A stretch of DNA of 64,000 nucleotides from an uncultured Collinsella sp. Its GTDB lineage: Bacteria; Actinomycetota; Coriobacteriia; Coriobacteriales; Coriobacteriaceae. Below are positions 49,014 through 57,571 of the stretch, one piece after another. The notes beneath the pieces are model-generated. The model was not told the origin of the DNA, ran no database searches, and saw nothing but the letters and a program-made list of their open reading frames with translations. Made by a program: the position numbers and the translations under genes. The stretch's first letter is position 1. Each line of letters opens with the position of its first letter. The stretch lies in contig CABRIC010000006.1 of assembly GCA_902470905.1 (NCBI GenBank), positions 1 through 64,000 of the forward strand, written 5' to 3'.

Positions 49014-49058
49014 GCAGATGAAACCTACCAAAATAAACCTGTCCCTTTTTGGCAGGTT
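49014..49058 (-). repeat. Stop-proximal hairpin repeat, copy I (38 bases identical to copy A)
   Basis: On the minus strand, AACCTGCC begins inside the rph stop codon (TAACC). Bases 49021-49058 are identical to 9618-9655 read in reverse complement. After one mismatch another six bases (ATCTGC) also match. Hairpin arms are 11 of 12 paired around AGGGACAGG. Confidence 0.92.
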
Positions 49059-49782
49059 AGGCGAGGGCTTGGCGCTGAAGCTCGATGAGCTCGGCGATAC
49101 CCTTGTCGCCCAGGTCGAGCAGGGCGTTGAGGCGTTTGCGGTCGAAGGGCGCCTGCTCGCCGGTGCCCTGGAGCTCGATCATCTCACCGGTATCGGTGGC
49201 GACGAGGTTCATGTCGACCTCGGCATGACTGTCCTCGGAATAATCGAGGTCAAGCAGCGTATTGCCGTCGACAACGCCCATGGAGATGGCAGCCACCTGG
49301 CCGGTAAGCGGGATGCGCTCGATCTTGCCCGCCTCGACCCACATGGCAAGGGCGTCGTGCAGCGCCACCCAGGCGCCGGTGATGCTCGCTGTACGCGTGC
49401 CGCCATCGGCCTGAATCACATCGCAGTCGACGGTGACGGTGTACTCGCCGAGCGCCTTCATGTTGACGACGGTACGCAGGCTGCGGCCAATGAGGCGCTC
49501 GATCTCCATGGAGCGACCCTTGCGGTTGGCGTGCTCGCGCTTGCAGCGCTTGCCGGTCGACGCCGGCAGCATGGCGTATTCCGCGGTCACCCAGCCGGCC
49601 TTGGCGCCCTTTCGCCAGCCCGGCACGCCCTCCTCGATAGTGGCGGCGCACAGCACGCACGTGTCGCCGAACTCGGCCAAACACGAGCCGTGGGCGTGCT
49701 TCATGACACCACGGGTGAGCTTGACGGGGCGCAGCTCATTGGCGGCACGGCCGTTGGCGCGGTTGACCTGCATGTACTCCAT
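49057..49782 (-). CDS. rph: Ribonuclease PH
   Basis: Phosphorolytic 3' exoribonuclease of 241 residues that trims tRNA 3' ends. Characteristic blocks include RANGRAANELRPVKLTRG, EYAMLPASTGKRCKRE, DCDVIQADGGTRTASITGA and MNLVATDTGEMIELQGTGE. The start at 49782 follows AAAGGA with 9-base spacing. It is downstream of murI and ends in hairpin repeat copy I. Confidence 0.96.
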   Translation of the reverse strand: MEYMQVNRANGRAANELRPVKLTRGVMKHAHGSCLAEFGDTCVLCAATIEEGVPGWRKGAKAGWVTAEYAMLPASTGKRCKREHANRKGRSMEIERLIGRSLRTVVNMKALGEYTVTVDCDVIQADGGTRTASITGAWVALHDALAMWVEAGKIERIPLTGQVAAISMGVVDGNTLLDLDYSEDSHAEVDMNLVATDTGEMIELQGTGEQAPFDRKRLNALLDLGDKGIAELIELQRQALA

Positions 49783-49835
49783 AGAAATATCCTTTCGGCA
49801 AAAGATGTGGCGAAGCCTTTGGGGCTGCCTTACAT

Positions 49836-50720
49836 CTATTTCAGTTCGTCGATATCGATATGTTCGATGCTCTTAAGCGGCTGACCAAAGATAAAGCTGC
49901 CCGCCACCGCAAACTCGGCAATGTTATCGGCCGTCGTGGCAAAACGATGCTGCGGCTCGGCGGCGTCGCCCGCCAGCTGCTCGCGGCGCGTGAGGATATC
50001 GGTCAGCTCGCGTGTGGTCTCCTCGGCGGAACTCACGACGCGCACCCCAGGCCCCAGCGCATGGCGGATAGGTCCCACCAACAGCGGAAAATGCGTACAG
50101 CCGAGCACCACGGTATCGATACCGTGGTCGCGCAGCGGCTCAACCGTGGCACCCACCAGCGCACGCACAGCAGGCGTATCGAAGATGTCCTCGTTCTCAA
50201 GCCACTGTTCCTGCAGATGTGCACCCGAGGCGAGCTCGTGTTCGACAACCTCGACAAAGCTCGAGGCAGGACAGCCGTATACATCGACGCCGGCATCTAG
50301 ATCCTGAATGGCGCGCGTGTAGGCGCCCGAGCGAATGGTGAGGTTGGTGGCGAGCACGCCCACACGACGCGAGCGGGTGCTGTTGATTGCCGCACGGGCA
50401 CCCGGCGCGATCACGCCGATCACGGGAACGTCGAGCACCTGCTGGGCCAGACGCAAGGCCGCAGCGGTCGCCGTGTTGCAGGCGATGACCATAATCTTAA
50501 CGTCGTGCTTCGAAAGCCAACGACCCGCCTGCAACGCAAACGAGCGCACCTCATCCTCGGTGCGCGTGCCGTAGGGGCAGCGCTTGGTGTCGCCAAAGTA
50601 GTAGACGGACTCGTGCGGCAGCGCCGTCGCGATGGCGCGCGCAACCGTCAGACCGCCCAAACCAGAATCGAACACGCCAATCGGACGCGTGTCGCCTGCC
50701 GGATTCTCGATATCGGACAT
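49836..50720 (-). CDS. murI: Glutamate racemase
   Basis: Enzyme of 294 residues that makes D-glutamate for peptidoglycan. Both catalytic cysteines are in place: ACNTATAAALRL and VLGCTHFPLLVGPI. The N-terminus has GVFDSGLGGLTVARA, and YFGDTKRCPYGTR is present. A 15-residue extension precedes the core. It lies between a HAD phosphatase gene and rph. Confidence 0.95.
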   Translation of the reverse strand: MSDIENPAGDTRPIGVFDSGLGGLTVARAIATALPHESVYYFGDTKRCPYGTRTEDEVRSFALQAGRWLSKHDVKIMVIACNTATAAALRLAQQVLDVPVIGVIAPGARAAINSTRSRRVGVLATNLTIRSGAYTRAIQDLDAGVDVYGCPASSFVEVVEHELASGAHLQEQWLENEDIFDTPAVRALVGATVEPLRDHGIDTVVLGCTHFPLLVGPIRHALGPGVRVVSSAEETTRELTDILTRREQLAGDAAEPQHRFATTADNIAEFAVAGSFIFGQPLKSIEHIDIDELK

Positions 50721-50771
50721 TACCTCACCAGTCTCTCTCGAAAAGACATGTCCAAGTGCGGCGACGCCGCG

Positions 50772-51683
50772 CTACGAACGCGCCGCGACCAGCAGCTCTG
50801 CCGTCGCCGCCCAACCGTCGACAATTTTGCCACGCGTAACGAAAGCGTTCTCGCAAGCAGCCAGGAACTCGGGCGCGCCGGCGCTCGTCAGGCCATTCTC
50901 GACCAGGCAGAACGTGCCCACGTGATCGGCCATGTAGAAGTCGGACTCGGAATCGCCGAGCGCCAACGTCTCCTCGCGCTCGATCCCCAGGTGCTCGCAG
51001 AAGCGCGCAATGGCGACGCCTTTGTTGAGGCCCGCGGGGTTGATGTTGAATGCGCGACCGTCCTCGACGCGATCGAGCTCGAGCGTCGTCGGCTTGGACA
51101 GGTGAGTCAGATGGCCGTTGCAAGCCCAGATCAGACCGCAGCCGGCCTCGTCCAGGATGGCCTGGACCTCATCGTCGGGCACATCGCCGCGCATGCCGAC
51201 GGTGACCTCACGGTATTTGTAGCCGGTCGACATGTCATTGTGGTACTCGATCTTGTGCGGCCAGCGGGCAAGGATCTTCTCGCACACGCCGGTCTGCTCG
51301 ATCACCTGGTGCGGAGTAAGGCCGCAGGTGGGGTCGTAAGGCATGTCGCCAGTCAGATACTCCCAATCGTTGGCCTTGAGGTCGTACATAACCAGGCCGC
51401 CCATCTCACCAATGTAGGAGTTGAGGCCGAGCACGCGCGCGTCCTCGTGGATCATGGTACGGTTGCGGCCCGAGGTGGGAACCACCTGAATGCCAGCGCG
51501 AGCGAGCGCCACGACGGCCTCGACGAGTTTGGTCGAGGGGTTGCCGTCGTTGTCGCGCAGCACGCACGAGCCGGGTGCGAGCATCGTGGCATCCAGGTCG
51601 GTAAAGACGTACTTGACCTTGGCCAAGCGCTCGCGCATCTCGCCCGAAAGCTCGGCAACGGTCGGCAGGGTATTGTGGGACAT
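50772..51683 (-). CDS. HAD-superfamily (Cof/IIB-type) phosphatase
   Basis: Predicted cytoplasmic sugar- or nucleotide-phosphatase of 303 residues. Motif I is in YVFTDLDATML, with Asp-Leu-Asp supplying nucleophile and acid. Motif II is VVPTSGRNRTMI, and motif IV is ALGDSESDFYMAD. A C2-type cap with EMGGLVMYD fits the Cof family. The substrate is unknown. The start at 51683 follows CGGAG; an earlier in-frame start lacks a site. It sits between the MurE-type ligase gene and murI. Confidence 0.88.
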   Translation of the reverse strand: MSHNTLPTVAELSGEMRERLAKVKYVFTDLDATMLAPGSCVLRDNDGNPSTKLVEAVVALARAGIQVVPTSGRNRTMIHEDARVLGLNSYIGEMGGLVMYDLKANDWEYLTGDMPYDPTCGLTPHQVIEQTGVCEKILARWPHKIEYHNDMSTGYKYREVTVGMRGDVPDDEVQAILDEAGCGLIWACNGHLTHLSKPTTLELDRVEDGRAFNINPAGLNKGVAIARFCEHLGIEREETLALGDSESDFYMADHVGTFCLVENGLTSAGAPEFLAACENAFVTRGKIVDGWAATAELLVAARS

Positions 51684-51790
51684 GGTTACTCCGTTTACGT
51701 AGAAGGGTTTGGACTTGGACGGCATGTTTTGATTGAGGGAGCACGCTTATGGCAACAGCGCACTCAGGGCGCCGCCGCCATCATAGTTCA

Positions 51791-53353
51791 TTAGTCAAAC
51801 TGGGTAACATCGATCAGGCGATTGGCCAACGAAAGGTCGCTCTCGATGGGCACGAACTCGTCACCCACGTGCATGAGCTCCTCGTCACCCTTTGCCAGCA
51901 GCAAGACAATGGTGGGAGCATCGGGGTTGATGTACTCCTCGCGCGCCGCCTTGAACGCCGCATGCACAGCGGCTTCGCGATCGAGGATGATCTTGTTCGG
52001 CGTATCGTCGGGAACATGTTCGGCAAGCTCGCGACAGACCTTCATCGGGTCCTCGTGAGCCGGGTCCTCATTGGCAAAAATCATCAGGTCGGAATATGGT
52101 GCGGCCTCGCGCGGAAGCTGCTCGCGGCGCTCCTGCGCCTTGCCGCCGGCAGCGCCAAACACTGCGATGACCGGGCTGGCGGGAAACGCGCGCTTGACCG
52201 ACGAGAAAAGCGAACGGAACGAAAGCTGGTTGTGCGCATAGTCAACGACGCAGATCACGCGGCCGTCCTTCGACTCCACGACCTCCATACGGCCCGGCAC
52301 ACGCAGTTTGGAGAGGCCCTTCTTGATAGCCTCGATACCGATGCCGATCTCGCGCGCAGCGGCGATAGCGACCAGCGCGTTTTCCACGTTAAAGTCGCCC
52401 GCGATACCCAGCAGGACCTTCTCCCCCGCCTCGGGCTCGTCGGCACACAGGCCATGCAAGTTGAACTCGATGCTAAAGCCGACCATGCGTACGTCGCTCG
52501 CCCACAGGCTTGCCTCGGGATGCTCGACGCCAACGGTCACCAAGCGCTCGGCCGTCGACGCTGCTTCCAGCACACGGTCAACCTCTTCGGTGCCCAGATT
52601 CACCACGGCGGTCTTTGCCTGGTCAAAGATCCTGAGCTTGCTCTCAAAATAATCCTCAAACGTGGGGTGTTCAATCGGCGAGATGTGGTCACGCCCGATG
52701 TTGAGGAAGCACGCCACGTCAAACGGCAGGTTCTCGACGCGTTGGTACTTGAGCGCCTGGCTCGAAACCTCCATGACCATGGACTGGCGACCGGACGTGC
52801 GGCAGTTGGCGATATGGCGCCAGATCTCGGGGGCCTCGGGCGTAGTATTGGTGCTCTCGTAGCACTCGATGCCATCGTCGGTACTCACCGAGCCGATCAT
52901 GCCGCAGGACTCGCCCGCCGCTTTGATAATCGACTGGAGCATAAAAGCGGCCGTGGTCTTTCCCTTGGTGCCGGTGATGCCCACGATCTTGACGTCGTGG
53001 TCGGGACGGTCGTAGACCTCCGGCGGCAACAGGGCCATGGCCGTGCGAACACTATCAACAACCAGCATCGCAGCACCGCTCTCCTTCGCCAGCGGCTCCA
53101 GAGACTCGACCAGCGACTCCTCGCACACAAATGCGACGGCGCCCGCATCGAGCGCCATGCTCAAAAACGCGGGCTTAAAGGCAGCACCTTTGCAGAAGAA
53201 CACGTCACCTGCCGAGACCGCGCGCGAATCAAACGAGCAGCCGGTCACGGCACGCTCGTCAACCTGCTCTGATGCGCGCAGCTCGCCGCACACATCGAGA
53301 AGCTTGGCAAGCGTATCGACCGTGGTCACGGTCGCGGAATCCGAATGGTGCAT
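51791..53353 (-). CDS. MurE-type Mur ligase (UDP-MurNAc-dipeptide: third-residue ligase)
   Basis: Mur ligase of 520 residues, the enzyme that adds the third amino acid of the wall peptide. The ATP loop is IVGITGTKGKTTAAFML, with STNTTPEAPE and HISPIEHPTFEDYF further on. The motif that selects the amino acid reads FANEDPAHEDP, not the DNPR of meso-DAP-adding MurE. It resembles the D-x-x-P variants of Lys-type enzymes, so Lys or Ornithine is likelier than DAP. From memory, Collinsella walls contain ornithine. It lies near murI and asnB. Start ATG 53353. Confidence 0.86.
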   Translation of the reverse strand: MHHSDSATVTTVDTLAKLLDVCGELRASEQVDERAVTGCSFDSRAVSAGDVFFCKGAAFKPAFLSMALDAGAVAFVCEESLVESLEPLAKESGAAMLVVDSVRTAMALLPPEVYDRPDHDVKIVGITGTKGKTTAAFMLQSIIKAAGESCGMIGSVSTDDGIECYESTNTTPEAPEIWRHIANCRTSGRQSMVMEVSSQALKYQRVENLPFDVACFLNIGRDHISPIEHPTFEDYFESKLRIFDQAKTAVVNLGTEEVDRVLEAASTAERLVTVGVEHPEASLWASDVRMVGFSIEFNLHGLCADEPEAGEKVLLGIAGDFNVENALVAIAAAREIGIGIEAIKKGLSKLRVPGRMEVVESKDGRVICVVDYAHNQLSFRSLFSSVKRAFPASPVIAVFGAAGGKAQERREQLPREAAPYSDLMIFANEDPAHEDPMKVCRELAEHVPDDTPNKIILDREAAVHAAFKAAREEYINPDAPTIVLLLAKGDEELMHVGDEFVPIESDLSLANRLIDVTQFD

Positions 53354-53414
53354 CTTTCACCTTTCTCAGCCATTTGGCAGGGACGGTTTTATAGTAACTG
53401 AAACGCACCCACGC

Positions 53415-53439
53415 AAAAACGGCTCCCGGAGGAGCCGTT
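53415..53439 (-). terminator. Terminator of asnB
   Basis: AACGGCTCC pairs with GGAGCCGTT around CGG or TCC, followed by TTTTTG on the minus strand, 26 bases after asnB. Confidence 0.92.
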
Positions 53440-53464
53440 ACGCGCAGGCGTTCGTAAGCCGAGG

Positions 53465-55345
53465 CTAGGCAGCCTGAACAGAAGGCTGGCCCTCGTCGAT
53501 AAAGAAGCGCTTGTACCACACTAGGAACACGAGCGGCGTATAGATCTTGCGCTGGAAATCGCCCTTGCCCGCAAAGTGCAGATCGAGCAGGTGCATAAGC
53601 TCGTCGGTATTGAAGAACTCGCTTGCCCACGGCGCGGTGAAGTACTCCTTGACATAGTCGTACCACTTTTGCTCGCGCAGCCAGTAGACAATCGGCACCG
53701 GGAAGCCCACCTTGGGACGGGTGGCCCACTCATCGGGCAGCGACTTGTTGGCAGCGTGGCGGAGTACCTGTTTGTTGCCGTTCTCGTTGATGCGGTAGCG
53801 GTCGGGAATGTGCTCGGCGAACTCCATGACTTTGCGGTCCAGGAAGGGCACGCGCAGCTCCAGCGAGTGTGCCATGCACATCTTGTCGGCCTTGAGCAGA
53901 ATGTCGCCCGGGAGCCACATGTTCATGTCCAGGTACTGCTTCTTGACCAGTTCGGGCTGACCCTTCACGCGTGCGTAGATGGGTGCAGCGAGCTCGAAGG
54001 CGCCGTCGCCGGTGTTGTACTCGGGCTTGAGCACGCCGTCGACCTCGCGCTCCGGCCATACCAGAGCCTGTCCCAGGAACGACTTCTCAGGGATCTCGGC
54101 ACCCTTGACCAGGAAGTTATGTCCCTTGAAGTACGGCATATGCAGCGCCAGGTTACCGAGCGCGCGACGGATGGGCAGCGGCACCATCTTTTTGTACTTG
54201 CGGACCGGGACCGTGTCCTCGTAGTAGGCGTAGCCGCCAAAGAGTTCGTCGGCGCCTTCGCCCGAAAGCACGACGGTGACGTCCTTGCGGGCCATCTCGG
54301 CCAAGAACCACAGCGGCACAGAAGACAGGTTGGACTGCGGCTCGTCCATGTGATACTGGATGTCCTCGAGCGCACCGAAGAACTCGTCGGCGGTAATCAT
54401 CTTGCGAACGTTTTCGACGCCGAGCTTATCGGAAAGCTCCTTGGCGTAGTTGGTCTCGTTAAAGTTCTTGTAGTCAAAGCCCACCGAGAAGGTCTTGTCG
54501 GGCATGAGGCAAGCGGCGATGTAGCTGGAGTCGACGCCACCGGAGAGGAACGACGCGACCTTGACGTCGGCGATGCGATGGGCCTCGACGCTCTCGTGCA
54601 CGACCTCGTCCAGCTCGTCGACGTACTCCTCGAACGGCTTCTCGACGGCAGAGTAATCACAATCCCAGTAGCGCTCGATGTTCATCTTGCCGGTCGGGAT
54701 ATCGACGGTAAAGTAGTGCGCCGGCGGCAGCTTGTAGACACCCTCGAAGAAGGTCTCCTCGGTTGCCGAATACTGCAGCGTCATGTACGGACGCAGGGCC
54801 TTTTTGTTGACCGCCTTGTGGAAGTGCGGGTAGTCCAGGAAGCTCTTGATCTCGGAACCAAAGAGCACGCCCGGAGCGCCGTCGCCCGCATCGGCCATGG
54901 GATAGTAGTAGAGCGGCTTGATGCCAAAGATGTCGCGGGCGCCAAAAAGCTTGTTCTTCTTTTTGTCCCAGATGACGAAGGCGTACATACCGCGCAGGCG
55001 ATCGAGAACGGCCTCACCCCACTCCTCGTAGCCGTGCAGGAGGCTCTCGGTGTCGGCGCCGCAGTGGAACTTGTAGCCCTTGGCCTCGAGCTCGGAACGG
55101 AGTTCTTGGAAGTTGTAGATCTCGCCGTTGAAGACAATGACGACGCTGCCGTCCTCGTTGGCCATGGGTTGGGCGCCAGCCTCGGTCAGGTCGAGGATCG
55201 ACAGGCGGCGGAAGCCGAGGGCAACGCGGCCGTCGATAAACTGACCGCCCATGTCGGGACCGCGATGGACGATGCGGTCCATCATCTTGGTGAGCACCTC
55301 GGATTGGTTATCCGTCCCACCGACAAAACCGACAAAACCGCACAT
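53465..55345 (-). CDS. asnB: Asparagine synthetase (glutamine-hydrolysing)
   Basis: Enzyme of 626 residues. The N-terminal class II glutaminase has the catalytic Cys2 (MCGFVGFVGG), RHRGPD-like VHRGPD and FNGEIYNF. The synthetase half has the PP-loop ASFLSGGVDSSYIAA and LSGEGADELFGGYAYYED. The normal AsnB set is intact, so it should make Asn from Asp and Gln. An LtsA-like role amidating the peptidoglycan cannot be excluded, given nearby wall genes. A terminator follows, so it does not join the MurE-type gene. Confidence 0.92.
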   Translation of the reverse strand: MCGFVGFVGGTDNQSEVLTKMMDRIVHRGPDMGGQFIDGRVALGFRRLSILDLTEAGAQPMANEDGSVVIVFNGEIYNFQELRSELEAKGYKFHCGADTESLLHGYEEWGEAVLDRLRGMYAFVIWDKKKNKLFGARDIFGIKPLYYYPMADAGDGAPGVLFGSEIKSFLDYPHFHKAVNKKALRPYMTLQYSATEETFFEGVYKLPPAHYFTVDIPTGKMNIERYWDCDYSAVEKPFEEYVDELDEVVHESVEAHRIADVKVASFLSGGVDSSYIAACLMPDKTFSVGFDYKNFNETNYAKELSDKLGVENVRKMITADEFFGALEDIQYHMDEPQSNLSSVPLWFLAEMARKDVTVVLSGEGADELFGGYAYYEDTVPVRKYKKMVPLPIRRALGNLALHMPYFKGHNFLVKGAEIPEKSFLGQALVWPEREVDGVLKPEYNTGDGAFELAAPIYARVKGQPELVKKQYLDMNMWLPGDILLKADKMCMAHSLELRVPFLDRKVMEFAEHIPDRYRINENGNKQVLRHAANKSLPDEWATRPKVGFPVPIVYWLREQKWYDYVKEYFTAPWASEFFNTDELMHLLDLHFAGKGDFQRKIYTPLVFLVWYKRFFIDEGQPSVQAA

Positions 55346-55516
55346 ATACTATCCCCTCTGCTGTTGCTGGGCATCAAATCGAATCAGTAGCTTTTGAGTA
55401 TACCCGAGGGCGTAAAGAGGGGCGGAATGTTCAGGCAATCTCAACTGAATCAGCTCCGCTGTGACACGCGCGAGTTACCTTTAATGGATATGAGGTGAAT
55501 GGGGCGATTGTTTTGC

Positions 55517-55522
55517 TATACT
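55517..55522 (+). promoter_or_regulatory. -10 box of tRNA-Val
   Basis: TATACT lies 10 bases before tRNA-Val; a clear -35 box is not seen. Confidence 0.5.
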
Positions 55523-55532
55523 CTCTCCGCAC

Positions 55533-55608
55533 GGGCGATTGGCGCAACGGTTAGCGCAGGTGCTTTACACGCACAAGGCTGGGGGTTCGAATCCCTCATC
55601 GCCCACCA
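55533..55608 (+). tRNA. tRNA-Val (anticodon TAC)
   Basis: Acceptor GGGCGAT/ATCGCCC, anticodon loop TTTACAC in a GTGC/GCAC stem, T-arm GGGGGTTCGAATCCC and an encoded CCA. The outermost anticodon-stem pair looks mismatched (G-A). Confidence 0.93.
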
Positions 55609-55617
55609 TTGAATTGG

Positions 55618-55645
55618 AAACGGTCCTCGAAAGGGGACCGTTTTT
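55618..55645 (+). terminator. Terminator of tRNA-Val
   Basis: AAACGGTCC pairs with GGACCGTTT around TCGAAAGG, followed by TTTTT. Confidence 0.92.
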
Positions 55646-55774
55646 GTTTGGGCCCATTTCATGGGATTCGAAGCCGCAAGGGTGCGGAGCTGAGGAAACG
55701 CGAAGCGTTTTCCAGCGCAGCACGCGAGGAGCGAAGCGACGAAGCGGATGCGGGCGGCGGAGCCGCACGCGGAC

Positions 55775-55792
55775 ATCCCTCATCGCCCACCA
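55775..55792 (+). repeat. Direct repeat of the tRNA-Val 3' end
   Basis: ATCCCTCATCGCCCACCA is identical to the last 18 bases of tRNA-Val (55591-55608), 184 bases further on. Such copies are typical of attachment sites left by tRNA-targeting integrases, but no integrase gene is present here. Confidence 0.85.
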
Positions 55793-55802
55793 CTGATTTG
55801 AT

Positions 55803-55833
55803 AGGCTCCCAGCAATGGGGGCCTTTCTTTTTT
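55803..55833 (+). terminator. Second terminator-like hairpin after the tRNA-Val 3'-end copy
   Basis: AGGCTCCC pairs with GGGGGCCT (one G-T pair), followed by TTCTTTTTT. It sits behind the 18-base tRNA fragment at the same distance as the real terminator sits behind the tRNA. Confidence 0.8.
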
Positions 55834-55886
55834 GGACCCATCGCAGAGGGATTCGAACCCGCCAGCACATCTGTCGCAAAGGCCGT

Positions 55887-56101
55887 GGCCAAAAAATGGC
55901 AAAAATGAGTACTGCTACTTTGTTTGCAACATATAAAAAGACAATATTTGCTTAAGTTACGCAACATATGTCCATTATAAGGACTAACAGTTGAATCAAA
56001 ATCGTGCTTTCATCGCCATTTCGACTTGCTATCTGGCCTTATTAGTCCAAAATTGCTGCCACCAAATCGGTAACAGTACTCATATTTGATGTTTTTTGAC
56101 C
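55887..56101. mobile_element. AT-rich element with 28-base terminal inverted repeats (MITE-like)
   Basis: The ends 55887-55914 and 56074-56101 are inverted copies matching at 23 of 28 positions, including ATGAGTACTG exactly; similarity continues a few bases inward. The inside is AT-rich and codes for nothing recognisable. Size and ends fit a MITE or a non-autonomous element. No target-site duplication was established. Confidence 0.6.
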
Positions 56102-56218
56102 AGCAGGTCTCCCTGCCTTAGCAAATCTAAGGCAAAACGGGCTCCAGACCGCTGAATCATGCCGCATAGGACACGTCCGCAGTCCGGAACCCGGTCAAAA
56201 TTGAGTTATTGCACCGCG

Positions 56219-57502
56219 TTAGCCCAAGACACCCGACAGGATCTCAATCAGACTGTCCACGTCGGCTTCCTCGCAGACGAGCGGCGGCAGGAAACGCAGC
56301 GTATGGGCACCCGTAGCGTTAATCACGGCACCGGCGGCCAGCGCGCGGGCAACAACATCATGCGCGTCGCCCGCGGCATCATCCAAATCACAGCCGAGCA
56401 TCAAGCCGCGGCCACGCACCTCGGTCACGTGCGGCAGCTTGGCGAGCTTTGCCTCCATATAGGCGCCTACCTTGGCAGCATGGTCGGCATAATCGCCGCG
56501 CACGAGCGCGGAGAGCGTCGCGGCGCACGCCGCGATGGCCAAGCAGCTACCGCCAAAGGTCGAGCCGTGGTCGCCCGGCTTAAACACGTCGGCAATCTCC
56601 TTCTTTGCCGCGACGGCACCCATGGGCACGCCGTCGGCAATGCCCTTGGCAAGGCTCATGATGTCAGGCTCCACGCCATAGGTTTGGAATGCAAACGGCT
56701 TGCCGGAGCGGAAGATGCCGCACTGGACCTCGTCGGCGATAAGCACGGCGCCCACTTCGTGTGCCAGGTCGCGCGCCGCCGCCATAAACTCCTCGGTCAT
56801 GGGGTGCACGCCACTCTCACCTTGGATCGGCTCGAGCATCACGGCGCAAATTTCACTGCCCAGCTGCTTAAAGATCGCACGCAGTTCATCAACATCGTTG
56901 GGCGTGCAGGCCACAAAGCCACCCGGCAGTGGGCGGAAGCTGTCCTGCAGCCAATCCTGCATGGTGGCGGCAATGGTCTCGAGCGTACGGCCGTGGAACC
57001 CGCCGCGCATGCACACGATGGTGTTGCCGCCATTACCGGCACGCTTGGCGTACAGGCGCGCGAGCTTCATCGAGCCTTCGTTGGCCTCGGCGCCAGAGTT
57101 GGCAAAGAAGGTCTCCCAAACCTGCTCATCCGCAGCCGGGGCACCAAGAGCAGCTGCCGTGGTCTCATCGCCGGCGACAATGGCATCGGCAAGCACGCGC
57201 GCACCATCTACGTCGTCGTTAGCAAGCTTGGACAGCAGCGCCGCGACCTGTCCGCGCTGCTCGATGTAGAAGTAATTGGAGACATGCATGAGCTTTTTGG
57301 TCTGTGCCTCGAGCGCCGAGAGCACAGCCAGGTTGCCATGACCTAGGCTGCACACGCCGATGCCGGCAAGAAAGTCGAGGTACTCACGGCCATCGTCGCC
57401 GGTGAGCTTCATGCCGTGACCCTCGACAAACTCGACCGGAGAGCGACCAAAGGTATGCATAACGTAATGGGATTCAAGCGATTGCTGAGCTGCAAGTGAC
57501 AT
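56219..57502 (-). CDS. argD: Acetylornithine aminotransferase
   Basis: PLP enzyme of 427 residues converting acetylglutamate semialdehyde to acetylornithine. Class III aminotransferase blocks include HTFGRSPVEFVEGHG, FANSGAEANEGSMKLAR and LIADEVQCGIFRSG; the PLP lysine is in SLAKGIADGVPMGAV. It is the last gene of argC-argJ-argB-argD, placed 69 bases after argB. Confidence 0.93.
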   Translation of the reverse strand: MSLAAQQSLESHYVMHTFGRSPVEFVEGHGMKLTGDDGREYLDFLAGIGVCSLGHGNLAVLSALEAQTKKLMHVSNYFYIEQRGQVAALLSKLANDDVDGARVLADAIVAGDETTAAALGAPAADEQVWETFFANSGAEANEGSMKLARLYAKRAGNGGNTIVCMRGGFHGRTLETIAATMQDWLQDSFRPLPGGFVACTPNDVDELRAIFKQLGSEICAVMLEPIQGESGVHPMTEEFMAAARDLAHEVGAVLIADEVQCGIFRSGKPFAFQTYGVEPDIMSLAKGIADGVPMGAVAAKKEIADVFKPGDHGSTFGGSCLAIAACAATLSALVRGDYADHAAKVGAYMEAKLAKLPHVTEVRGRGLMLGCDLDDAAGDAHDVVARALAAGAVINATGAHTLRFLPPLVCEEADVDSLIEILSGVLG

Positions 57503-57571
57503 GGGATGCCTTTCGTTGGGCGCCAGACGGCGCGGGGCTATGGGTGCAGGAATGGGGCGGCTGCGGGTCAG

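Larger units (their letters stand above)
55609..56218. other. Gene-free region downstream of tRNA-Val
   Basis: About 610 bases with no credible gene. It contains the tRNA terminator, tRNA-derived direct and inverted fragments, a second terminator-like hairpin, and a 215-base AT-rich element bounded by inverted repeats. The composition shifts from GC-rich to AT-rich at about 55890. Confidence 0.7.
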
